From Bacteroidales bacterium UBA1392 (GTDB lineage Bacteria; Bacteroidota; Bacteroidia; Bacteroidales; UBA932): a stretch of 44,422 nt of DNA. The stretch lies in the NCBI GenBank assembly GCA_002305275.1, contig DBQO01000030.1, forward strand, positions 1 through 44,422. The letters are read 5' to 3'. Under the pieces are notes generated by a model. The model ran no database searches. It saw nothing but the letters and a program-made list of their open reading frames with translations, and was not told the origin of the DNA. Of the stretch, positions 1 to 6,635 are shown one piece after another; the first letter of the stretch is position 1; every line of letters starts with the position of its first letter. Position numbers and translations under genes: made by a program.

Positions 1-33
1 TATTAAATTTTTAACGAAGTATTGTTAATATTG

Positions 34-225
34 ATGGATGGTGTATTGGACACTCTTGAAAAGCACTTTACCATTATTGATAAACAACTGGTGGTTGACG
101 ATGAGCTCTATCCTATATTTAATGAAAGTGAAGTAGTTTCATGTCAGGAAGAAATCATTGCCTTGGCTTCAAGACCATATAGAGGACAAAAAGATCCGAT
201 GATACTTGATAAAAAAGTAGAATGA
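34..225 (+). CDS. Small hypothetical protein coupled to a radical SAM gene
   Basis: This 63-residue acidic ORF starts at ATG 34; an in-frame stop at 4-6 shows it does not simply run in from the left edge, although a TTG at 22 is an alternative start. It ends with TGA at 223-225, overlapping the ATG of the next gene by 3 nt, so the two are probably translationally coupled. It has one Cys and no signal peptide or membrane segment. I do not recognise its family. Small proteins before radical SAM genes can be peptide substrates or peptide-binding partners, but nothing here proves that. Confidence 0.5.
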   Translation: MDGVLDTLEKHFTIIDKQLVVDDELYPIFNESEVVSCQEEIIALASRPYRGQKDPMILDKKVE

Positions 226-968
226 TTGAAATAATCTCTATAGATATTACCAATTTTTGCTCTAAACAATGTCATTTCTGTTATAATGGGAGCAATAAAC
301 AAGGTGAGTCGCTCTGGAAACCTAAGGAGATAATTGATTTCGCATTGGACTGTGTGGAAAATGGAGTTCAAGCCATCTCGCTTGGGGGCGGAGAGCCATT
401 GGAATACGAGGGAGTTTTCGATATAATTTCTACCCTAAGTAAAGTTTGCTATTTAACTATTACCTCTAACGGACTGCCTTTAGAGGATAGCGCTGTTCTT
501 AAAAATCTGATCGAAGCAAATCCCGACAAAATACACCTTAGCATTCATTATCCGCGTAATCTATCGGAGGTAAAACGAGTTTTTCGTCAAATCAAAAAAT
601 TGCAGCAGACACCTATTAAGCCCGGTGTCAATCTGATGGTTTCGCAAGATCAACTTGCAGCTGCCCGACAAGTCTATGCTAAATTGCGTGCACTATTATC
701 TCAGGAGCAGATCATTCTGATTCCGCAACGTTTTTCAAACACACCTACAGCAAAAGAGGTGAGTTTGATTGCAGGAGGTGAAGCTTTTCAGAGTCCATCT
801 TGCCTAATAAAATGCGAGGCACCCACTAACTTTTGTTCTGTAACATGGGATAAAAAGGCCTCTTATTGCAGCTTTTCCGGAGGCAAAGCAGTCCTACCTA
901 CGCTTAATTATGAAGGATTATGCGCAGCACTAAAAGAAAGTAAATTCATAAGCTGTATGGAGAAATGA
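222..968 (+). CDS. Radical SAM family protein
   Basis: The 248-residue protein has the radical SAM 4Fe-4S motif CSKQCHFC (CX3CX2C, residues 13-20) and the SAM-binding GGGEP motif at residues 55-59. A second group of cysteines (Cys194, 198, 205, 216) near the C-terminus could bind an auxiliary Fe-S cluster as in SPASM or twitch domains, but the spacing is not one I recognise. At 248 residues it is short for a SPASM enzyme. The reaction cannot be assigned. The start ATG overlaps the stop of the small upstream ORF. The gene on its 3' side is convergent, so any operon lies to the left and may begin outside the window. Confidence 0.85.
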   Translation: MIEIISIDITNFCSKQCHFCYNGSNKQGESLWKPKEIIDFALDCVENGVQAISLGGGEPLEYEGVFDIISTLSKVCYLTITSNGLPLEDSAVLKNLIEANPDKIHLSIHYPRNLSEVKRVFRQIKKLQQTPIKPGVNLMVSQDQLAAARQVYAKLRALLSQEQIILIPQRFSNTPTAKEVSLIAGGEAFQSPSCLIKCEAPTNFCSVTWDKKASYCSFSGGKAVLPTLNYEGLCAALKESKFISCMEK

Positions 969-985
969 GTTGTTTTTGGTGCTTT

Positions 986-1921
986 CTATCTCAATCCACC
1001 GGAGATATAGGGGATTCTTGTGATTAGTTCTCCATTCTCTCCGTTTTCACGCATTTCGAAAATTTCAATCGTTTCCAGACTAGCGTAATAGGTGTAGGAT
1101 TGTCCGTTAGTGAGTTCGATGAGAATAATGTGGTTGGCAAATCCGTCGTCGGGAGTGTAGCGGTAGGTTGCCGTTTTGATGTCGCTCAGTTTTGCAGGTT
1201 TTATGGGGCCTTGCTCATTTTCGCCAGCGATTAAGTCGCATATGAACTCTTCTATATTTCCATCAAAAAAATCCATACATTGATATGCAGCATAACTAGG
1301 TTCAACATATTGAAAACAACGGTCTGCATCGGCACTGATAAGTGCAGAAGCAAATCCTTCAACAAGTTCCTGGTGAGTATTATTTTGGGTGGGATAATCT
1401 CTTATTTGTACAAACTGCTCATTTTCCCATTTGTAAATCAATAAATCCTGACGATTGACAGAGATGTAAACCGAAGTCCCGTGGCGAGGAACATAGAAGT
1501 CGATCCAATTGTCGTAAGGATTCGAGGCGATGCTGTTTTCAACTGAACGGTGCATCTCTTCTACTCCAAAATCGGTTGTGGACTTTATTTCTCCATTACT
1601 GTAAAGAAAATAATTGAATATTCCAATACAGCTGACAGCAATCAGTTTGTTTCCGTCTTTCAGGTCCCAATAGCACATTTCCCAATAGACTTGGTCTTCA
1701 AACTCCAACCTGAGGTATCTGTTTTCAGTGTCGCATACCGTCATATATTCTTCCAACTCGGCAGGCGTTTCCCCGTCTGTCATACTAAAAGCCTCAGCAG
1801 GCATTAAATCGAAGAGTGCTTTTACATCTACTTCCTTTTGTGCATCCGCACATGATGTTGCACCAATTGCTGTAATAACGAACAGTGCAAGCATGTTGAA
1901 TTTTTTCCTAGTTGTTTTCAT
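986..1921 (-). CDS. Putative lipoprotein, unknown function (paralogue of 4767-5387)
   Basis: The 311-residue product starts with a lipoprotein signal: a basic N-terminus, a hydrophobic core and a lipobox GATSC. It is probably anchored in the envelope. Its first 190 residues or so resemble the 206-residue protein at 4767-5387: both share a VKxLFDxxPxEA block after the signal, a CYWxLKDGxKL block, and a KWENE segment near the end of the shared part. This protein then has about 110 extra C-terminal residues that the shorter paralogue lacks. No enzyme motif is visible. It lies 31 nt downstream of the gene at 1953-2525 on the same strand, so they are probably co-transcribed. Confidence 0.75.
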   Translation of the reverse strand: MKTTRKKFNMLALFVITAIGATSCADAQKEVDVKALFDLMPAEAFSMTDGETPAELEEYMTVCDTENRYLRLEFEDQVYWEMCYWDLKDGNKLIAVSCIGIFNYFLYSNGEIKSTTDFGVEEMHRSVENSIASNPYDNWIDFYVPRHGTSVYISVNRQDLLIYKWENEQFVQIRDYPTQNNTHQELVEGFASALISADADRCFQYVEPSYAAYQCMDFFDGNIEEFICDLIAGENEQGPIKPAKLSDIKTATYRYTPDDGFANHIILIELTNGQSYTYYASLETIEIFEMRENGENGELITRIPYISGGLR

Positions 1922-1952
1922 GGTCTTATGATTTTTAAATGTTTTTAAATAT

Positions 1953-2525
1953 TTATTCTACTTCAAAAAAGATATCAAATCTTGTCTTGTGAGCCGAAGC
2001 CGCACGATATATCCAAATAGTCTCATCCGATATGGTATCCAATTGTATATCCACATTATTTTCGCTGTATTTAACAATGGAGCCATCTCTAAAATAGAAG
2101 CGTTTGGCTATATTGTCGTCGTACTCGTTTTTTTCAAAAACAAACAACACTTCACTCTCCTTACTGTAAAGGGCTTCAAAGTAAATTGTTTTCCCTGCCG
2201 AATTAACTTTCTCTATAACCATACGTAAAATTGGCGGACATCCTCCCTCTGCTTCGTAATAAAAAAATAATTCCCCCCGATACACTCCAACTCCGGGATA
2301 GGATTTTCCATACTTGTTGTCGATAGTGTGCAGGCAAAATAGTTCGCCGGCATAGCCATCCTTCTCAAGGGTAGCGATTTGGGACTTTACAAGATTATAC
2401 TCTTTTCTGATGTCTCGTATGGTTTTTTCTACACTTTGAGATTGACCATTATTGCCGGTTTGCCCATACATCAGGGGGCATAGGCATATAGCGGCAATTA
2501 CTAAAAATAACTTTGTGATTTTCAT
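1953..2525 (-). CDS. Secreted hypothetical protein
   Basis: The 190-residue protein has an N-terminal signal peptide ending near LMYGQ, so it should be exported to the periplasm or outer membrane. The rest is rich in charged and aromatic residues with many predicted short beta strands. No lipobox is clear, although cysteines lie in the signal region. No known domain is recognised. It is the likely first gene of a two-gene minus-strand unit with the lipoprotein at 986-1921, and it lies about 60 nt downstream of the 128-residue gene at 2587-2973. Confidence 0.7.
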   Translation of the reverse strand: MKITKLFLVIAAICLCPLMYGQTGNNGQSQSVEKTIRDIRKEYNLVKSQIATLEKDGYAGELFCLHTIDNKYGKSYPGVGVYRGELFFYYEAEGGCPPILRMVIEKVNSAGKTIYFEALYSKESEVLFVFEKNEYDDNIAKRFYFRDGSIVKYSENNVDIQLDTISDETIWIYRAASAHKTRFDIFFEVE

Positions 2526-2586
2526 ATTGTTATCAAATAAAAATTAACGTGGTTTCTGCTTTACCGTCTTAGGTTATAGTTGTAAA

Positions 2587-2973
2587 TCAACGATACATCG
2601 CCAATTCCAAACTGTCCATATACTCTCCAAGCGACAAGTTGAATTGCTGATAATCAGCCTTCTCAAACTCCCCTGCCATACACGGCACAGCAACATTTAC
2701 GGTTTTAAGCTGATTGAAAAACGTTATCATCATAGGGACTTTAATAATTGTCGATATCCCGCGAATTGTCATTGTCCCGGCTTCCTCGAGTGTCAAAATC
2801 TCCTCTGCTGAGGAAATGTCGATTACTTCGTTATCTACTAAAACCTCTACCTTATCGTAATGCCCGTAAGCCATACTTACAGCTTTACAGATATTGTCCC
2901 ATCCGACCGGATAGGTCAGATTAAATGTTGACATAAGCCAACCTCGTTCTTCTCCTACTCCTAATAAAAGCAT
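2587..2973 (-). CDS. Hypothetical protein linked to the KilA-N gene
   Basis: This 128-residue protein has no signal peptide. Translation from ATG 2973 starts 1 nt after the KilA-N stop codon, which suggests coupling. An internal Met (residue 14, start at 2934) followed by STFNLTYPVGW is an alternative start. The body is mixed alpha/beta with a short hydrophobic stretch around VPMMITFFNQL. I do not recognise the family. The tight junction with the KilA-N gene suggests a functional pair or a small horizontally moved cassette. Confidence 0.6.
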   Translation of the reverse strand: MLLLGVGEERGWLMSTFNLTYPVGWDNICKAVSMAYGHYDKVEVLVDNEVIDISSAEEILTLEEAGTMTIRGISTIIKVPMMITFFNQLKTVNVAVPCMAGEFEKADYQQFNLSLGEYMDSLELAMYR

Positions 2974-2974
2974 T

Positions 2975-3790
2975 TTATTTCAGTTTTTTCATCGTGTTGC
3001 TTGCAAGTAGTGATTGCATTTGTGTAATAGCGACTTTGTTGAGTTGTAAAAGTCTTTCGCTTTGCTGTAACCCTTGTCTTATGAGTAAAGCATTCACGCT
3101 TTCCATGTTACTCAAAACAACAAGCTGTTCCAATGTAGCATAATCCCTTATGTTACCACTTTTGTTGGGATTATTGTCTCGCCACTCTTTTGCAGTAGTC
3201 CCAAAAAGAGCAACGTTCAGCAAATCGGCTTCGTTGGCATAAACATAGTTTGCCTGTTGTTTTGTGACTTCTTGTGGGATAAGATTCTCCTTTATAGCAT
3301 CCGTGTGAATTTGGTAGTTAACTTTGGCAAGAGTGCGTTGCAGATTCCATTCTAATTTCAGTCTGTTATTTTCATCTTCTTTTAGGCGTTGGTATTCTTT
3401 AACTAACAGTAGTTGAAATTTTGGGCTAATCCACATTCCGAAGTGAAATGCAATGTCTTTGTGAGCATATGTTCCACCATACCTGCCTGCTTGTGCTGTT
3501 ATGCCTATAGCGTTAGTGCTTGTAATCCAATTTTTAACTGAAAGTACAAAGTTATTGCTCCCCGCTGCATTTTTAATTGTACCGAATTCGGTATAATTAA
3601 AATTCTGATTATATAGCGCTTCCCACTCTCCAATGTACTCAATCGTGCTTTTTAAACTTAGCCATTTAATAATAATGGCTTCTTGCATTTGGCTCTTTGC
3701 CATATCTGTAAGTGAAATATAATCATCCTGCTTTTGAGATATGATTGTGATTTCATTTCCCGCAATATCTATTTTTCGTTTTTTTGCCAT
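2975..3790 (-). CDS. KilA-N domain-containing protein
   Basis: The 271-residue protein matches the KilA-N DNA-binding domain over about its first 130 residues: an ISLTDMAK block, an EFGTIKNAAG block and a GRYGGTYAHKDIAFHFGMWISPKF block typical of the family. The C-terminal half is helical and may mediate oligomerisation. KilA-N proteins occur in phages and large DNA viruses and are common as isolated genes in Bacteroidota; their cellular role is unclear. The start ATG at 3790 gives the sequence MAKKRK. Immediately upstream is a fragment resembling the related Bro-N family, so this locus may once have held a different phage-type regulator. Confidence 0.85.
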   Translation of the reverse strand: MAKKRKIDIAGNEITIISQKQDDYISLTDMAKSQMQEAIIIKWLSLKSTIEYIGEWEALYNQNFNYTEFGTIKNAAGSNNFVLSVKNWITSTNAIGITAQAGRYGGTYAHKDIAFHFGMWISPKFQLLLVKEYQRLKEDENNRLKLEWNLQRTLAKVNYQIHTDAIKENLIPQEVTKQQANYVYANEADLLNVALFGTTAKEWRDNNPNKSGNIRDYATLEQLVVLSNMESVNALLIRQGLQQSERLLQLNKVAITQMQSLLASNTMKKLK

Positions 3791-3824
3791 AACAAATAGT
3801 TGTTAAATGTCTGAAATTGTAAAT

Positions 3825-3929
3825 AATCCCCTGCATATCGGCAGCATCGGTTTTCATCATTTTTCCATCCGAAGCTCGCATTTTCAACTGTACGATTTTT
3901 TCGTACAGTTGGTTAGCTTTATTTATGTT
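3825..3929 (-). pseudogene. Probable remnant of a Bro-N family gene
   Basis: Read on the minus strand, this gene-free stretch stays open for about 35 codons before the KilA-N start and includes LKMRASDGKMMKTDAADM. That closely resembles the segment of Bro-N/antirepressor or DinD-type proteins that runs LKMRAADGK..KTDVAD, recalled from the family and not searched. The similarity stops abruptly after the Met, and there is a stop at 3930-3932, so only a fragment is left. It lies directly against the KilA-N gene, which has a related DNA-binding fold. Confidence 0.45.
3885..3911. other. Perfect 11-bp inverted repeat
   Basis: CAACTGTACGA and its exact reverse complement are separated by five T residues. 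It lies inside the Bro-N-like remnant, upstream of the KilA-N gene. There is no good T-run on either side of the stem, so a classical terminator is not obvious. It could be an operator for the KilA-N protein or a leftover of the remnant. Confidence 0.6.
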
Positions 3930-3931
3930 TC

Positions 3932-3956
3932 AACTATCGACAAAATGTCGACAGTT
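3932..3956. other. Imperfect 11-bp inverted repeat at the stop of the lipoprotein gene
   Basis: The arms AACTATCGACA and TGTCGACAGTT pair at 10 of 11 positions around a three-base loop. The right arm touches the stop codon of the gene at 3956-4759. With the hairpin 20 bases away it forms a tandem pair. No T-run follows on the minus strand. Confidence 0.5.
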
Positions 3957-4759
3957 CATTTTTTTCGGTTTTTAAATCTTTCCTGAGCTGCTTCCGTTTC
4001 CTCTTTCGAATAATGCACATGCAGGTTTTCGTCGATGATGTAGCAGGCGGTGGGTTCATAGTCTTTTGGGAAATTACTAATGTCCTCGTACCCTAAAATC
4101 AATTCATGGAGCCAAACGGTAACTACACCTGGCTTTAAGGCACGCCAACGATGAGAATAATAATTTGTTCCACCACATTGCTCATCACGGTTCGGGTCAA
4201 GACGCTCTATAAATTCACCGAGATCCTTCACCAAGTCATCAGGTTCTGCGTGTGTATAAATTGCCGTAGGCGTTGCAATGCCTTTAGAGTAATTAAAGCG
4301 AATTTCGAATTGTTTCTTGTACCTGTCAATCCAATGATACATCAAATCAACTGCTTGTTCCTCCAATTCCGCAGTTTTTTTGTCTTTGCGTTGATTGATG
4401 CTATAATTATAATAAATGGTTTTGCCATTTTTAATAAATGATACCTGAAGGGATTCCATCAAGTCGCGGACATAGCCACGGCGTTCTTTGCGAGGTTTGC
4501 TCATTCCGAAAACAATAGTCGCCAACTCATCAAAGTCGCTTTTATCAATTTCAAAACTAATCGTATTAGCTTCATTTTGACCTTTTTCATATACCATGGT
4601 GTAGGTGTCCCCGGTTTTTTTGACCCTAATATCGGTACAGTCATCACTGCGCATACCTGAACGGTGATAAGATACTGAGACAAGTTCTTTTTTCTGTGCG
4701 TTTGTGCATCCGAGAGAGGAGAGGAGTGCTAATGTCATAATAATCAGTTTTGTTTTCAT
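3956..4759 (-). CDS. Putative lipoprotein, unknown function
   Basis: The 267-residue product has a lipoprotein-type signal with a lipobox SLGC near residue 18, followed by TNAQKKE. The mature part is rich in charged and aromatic residues and has no catalytic motif that I recognise. The start at 4759 follows the stop of the gene at 4767-5387 by 7 nt, so the two are very likely co-transcribed. The similar signal peptides and the NAQ/TAQ-type sequence after the Cys suggest that this group of lipoproteins expanded locally. Confidence 0.75.
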   Translation of the reverse strand: MKTKLIIMTLALLSSLGCTNAQKKELVSVSYHRSGMRSDDCTDIRVKKTGDTYTMVYEKGQNEANTISFEIDKSDFDELATIVFGMSKPRKERRGYVRDLMESLQVSFIKNGKTIYYNYSINQRKDKKTAELEEQAVDLMYHWIDRYKKQFEIRFNYSKGIATPTAIYTHAEPDDLVKDLGEFIERLDPNRDEQCGGTNYYSHRWRALKPGVVTVWLHELILGYEDISNFPKDYEPTACYIIDENLHVHYSKEETEAAQERFKNRKK

Positions 4760-4766
4760 AGATATT

Positions 4767-5387
4767 TTATTGTCTTACCCATTCCTCATTTTCCCACTTT
4801 ATAGTAACATTCTTTAAAGCTTCTTCCGGAATTGCATAGTGCTCTCCCATCAACGAATAAACGCTCAACCATAATGTTAACGAAGTGCCTTTTTGTGGTA
4901 ACTCAAAATAGAGCTTATAATTTCCGGTCTCAAACGCAGCTTTTGCTTGTTCAAGCACCTCAGGTCTAAGCTGCGAAATGTCGACAAGATCTTCCAATTC
5001 ATAGGTTTGTTCACCGCCTAATTTGTAGTTTACATCTTCTATGAGTTGCCCATTTTCATAAAAGAATATATGAATAGTCGAGCCTAAGTCAGTTTGGTCA
5101 TTTGTTGCAACCAATTTCCGGCCATCCTTCAAATTCCAATAACACATTTGCCATGCATAGTTGCCGCCAGCCAATTCCAGGTAGCCGTTTTTATCATCGC
5201 ATTCGCAAATATACTCATCCCGACTCAATTCCCCCAACGACACATATTCTGGGAGTGCTTCCTCAGGAAGCATATCAAACAGGGTTTTAACATTTACTTT
5301 TTGTTGAGCAGTGCCACAGAAAGTTGCTCCGGCTACTGTCATAGCAAACAGCGTGAGCATGATAATGATTTTCGTTGTTGTTTTCAT
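4767..5387 (-). CDS. Putative lipoprotein, short paralogue of 986-1921
   Basis: The 206-residue protein has a signal with a lipobox-like GATFC, then a VKTLFDMLPEEA block and a CYWNLKDGRKL block, both shared with the longer protein at 986-1921. It ends right after a KWENEEW segment, where the longer paralogue continues for another 110 residues. Two cysteines in a CECDD context are extra. The function is unknown. It is the first gene of a two-gene minus-strand unit with 3956-4759. Confidence 0.75.
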   Translation of the reverse strand: MKTTTKIIIMLTLFAMTVAGATFCGTAQQKVNVKTLFDMLPEEALPEYVSLGELSRDEYICECDDKNGYLELAGGNYAWQMCYWNLKDGRKLVATNDQTDLGSTIHIFFYENGQLIEDVNYKLGGEQTYELEDLVDISQLRPEVLEQAKAAFETGNYKLYFELPQKGTSLTLWLSVYSLMGEHYAIPEEALKNVTIKWENEEWVRQ

Positions 5388-5483
5388 GATTGGTTTTACT
5401 TCGTTGTTTTGTTTTATTCCAGATAGACGATGGTACTAAACCATATTTCAGATAATGATTTATATCGTATCTATTATTTCTAA

Positions 5484-5978
5484 TTAATATTCTTTAATTA
5501 TTTTCCATTTTTGATACAAATCATCCATAGAAGATCTTGCGTTGGCAGGACTTGTAGAGGGGAGTTGAATGGCTTTAAATCCGGTTTGCTGCTCCTGATA
5601 CTTTTTATAATAGCGATGTGAAGTCCCGCCGTTGCAGAAAACCTGCTTTATATCTGCCTCTTTTAAAATTGGACTTAAATCCGAGGGGACTACGTTTTGA
5701 ATACTCGCATCACTTGAGCCGACGATATCACAACGGTATATGACATCGTAGAGGGCGAGATGATGCAGTAATAGAAAAGCTCTCCTTTCTTCAATATCGG
5801 TGCTAAGTTTAACATCAAAAATCCGTTCAAGCAAAGGCCAAAAACGATTCTGCGGGTGCCCGTAAAAGAAACCATACTCTCTGGTTTTGTCAGAGGGGAA
5901 AGAACCCAAAATCAAAATTTTAGAATCGGCTCGAAAAAGAGGTCGAAGCGGGTGAGTAATGGTTTGGTATTTGGTCAT
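5484..5978 (-). CDS. Hypoxanthine-DNA glycosylase (UDG superfamily)
   Basis: The protein of about 164 residues fits the uracil-DNA glycosylase superfamily, deoxyinosine/hypoxanthine glycosylase group: a GSFPS motif after the first strand, FYGHPQNRFWPLL in place of the UDG water-activating loop, and the C-terminal LPSTSPANA loop. It should excise deaminated adenine (hypoxanthine) from DNA as the first step of base-excision repair. Longer translations are possible from 5996 or 6014, but a TAnnTTTG promoter box overlaps 6014, so the Met at 5978 (MTKYQT) is the best start. It is monocistronic as far as can be seen. Confidence 0.85.
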   Translation of the reverse strand: MTKYQTITHPLRPLFRADSKILILGSFPSDKTREYGFFYGHPQNRFWPLLERIFDVKLSTDIEERRAFLLLHHLALYDVIYRCDIVGSSDASIQNVVPSDLSPILKEADIKQVFCNGGTSHRYYKKYQEQQTGFKAIQLPSTSPANARSSMDDLYQKWKIIKEY

Positions 5979-6011
5979 TTTTAACTTTAATCCCATCTTC
6001 AGATTTCTGTA

Positions 6012-6019
6012 CAAAAATA
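6012..6019 (-). promoter_or_regulatory. Promoter -7 box for the DNA glycosylase gene
   Basis: TATTTTTG on the minus strand matches the Bacteroidota TAnnTTTG box. It overlaps the most upstream possible start codon and so argues for the start at 5978. Confidence 0.55.
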
Positions 6020-6037
6020 AGATTTTTGTGTTATATT

Positions 6038-6166
6038 AACTACTATAAACTTACTCGTAACTTGAAACTTGTAACTCATAACTAAAAAGAGGCGACCAAT
6101 GACAGCATTCCAATTCAGCGAAGCTGAAGGCAGCGTTTCTGCGATGCTTTGGTTCCCCAAGGGAAC
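6038..6166. repeat. Copy 1 of a 129-bp hairpin-rich direct repeat
   Basis: This copy differs from the copy at 6239-6367 at 8 of 129 positions and lies 201 bp before it in the same orientation. The TTCAGC-GAA-GCTGAA hairpin and most of the GTTCCC-CAA-GGGAAC hairpin are intact, but the middle GCAGCG stem has mismatches. The stretch between the HDG gene and tRNA-Lys holds no gene. Confidence 0.85.
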
Positions 6167-6238
6167 GAGGTTAGTTCCGAGTGCGTAGTATGTAGTGTGT
6201 AGTTTTGAGTGTATTGAATTTACTAAATACTAACTACT

Positions 6239-6367
6239 AACTACTATAAACTTACTCATAACTTGAAACTCGAAACCCATAACTAAAAAGAGGCGACCAA
6301 TGGCAGCATTCCAATTCAGCGAAGCTGAAGGCAGCGCTTCTGCGCTGCATTGGTTCCCCAAGGGAAC
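6239..6367. repeat. Copy 2 of the 129-bp repeat, three perfect hairpins
   Basis: In this copy three successive stems are perfect: TTCAGC/GCTGAA (6315-6329), GCAGCGC/GCGCTGC (6331-6348) and GGTTCCC/GGGAACC (6352-6368). An outer CCAATG...CATTGG pairing encloses the first two. Several of the 8 differences from copy 1 restore base pairs here, which suggests that the folded form matters or that copy 1 is decaying. No ORF is convincing. Confidence 0.85.
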
Positions 6368-6403
6368 CATTAAAAGGAGGGGTAGATAAGGAGCGTAGCG
6401 ACT

Positions 6404-6451
6404 GATCACAAAAGACAAAAGCGACCAAAGGTCGCTCAGTCTTTTGTGATC
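6404..6451 (-). terminator. tRNA-Lys terminator with arms mirroring the tRNA 3' end
   Basis: On the minus strand the inner stem GAGCGACC-TTT-GGTCGCT is followed by a T-rich tail. An outer arm GATCACAAAAGAC pairs perfectly with GTCTTTTGTGATC, and the GATC at the tRNA side belongs to the acceptor stem. The downstream 14 bases (6390-6403) match the sequence after the tRNA-Leu(CAG) terminator. Confidence 0.75.
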
Positions 6452-6519
6452 CGCCTGGGATTCGAACCCAGGGCCCCATCCTTAAAAGGGATGTGCTCTA
6501 CCTGCTGAGCTAGCGAATC
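6447..6519 (-). tRNA. tRNA-Lys (anticodon TTT)
   Basis: A 73-nt cloverleaf on the minus strand. The acceptor GATTCGC pairs with GCGGATC, the anticodon stem CATCC/GGATG holds the loop CTTTTAA, and the T-arm has GGTTCGAATCC. Discriminator A, no encoded CCA. Confidence 0.95.
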
Positions 6520-6527
6520 AGGAGGTG

Positions 6528-6535
6528 CAAAGGTA
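6528..6535 (-). promoter_or_regulatory. tRNA-Lys promoter -7 box
   Basis: TACCTTTG on the minus strand, with a TTTG -33 element at 6556-6559 and a 20-base spacer. It lies 8 bases upstream of the tRNA. Confidence 0.7.
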
Positions 6536-6635
6536 TGGATAAAAGTAATATTTTGCAAAAAAAAGTAGTTTTTGCCCCAAAAGTGCCTCTAAGTGCGTTC
6601 ATGTCGCCCAATCTGAAGCCGCGGCACAGCCTATT

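Noticed and set aside
3885..3956. The twin hairpins as a rho-independent terminator pair
   Set aside because: Neither stem is followed by a T-run on the relevant strand.
1..5980. Prophage or mobile island
   Set aside because: Apart from the KilA-N gene and a Bro-N-like scrap there is no integrase, terminase, structural gene or transposase, and no tRNA-flanking direct repeat was found.
6038..6368. CRISPR array
   Set aside because: There are only two long copies with one non-spacer-like interval, and no cas gene anywhere in the window.
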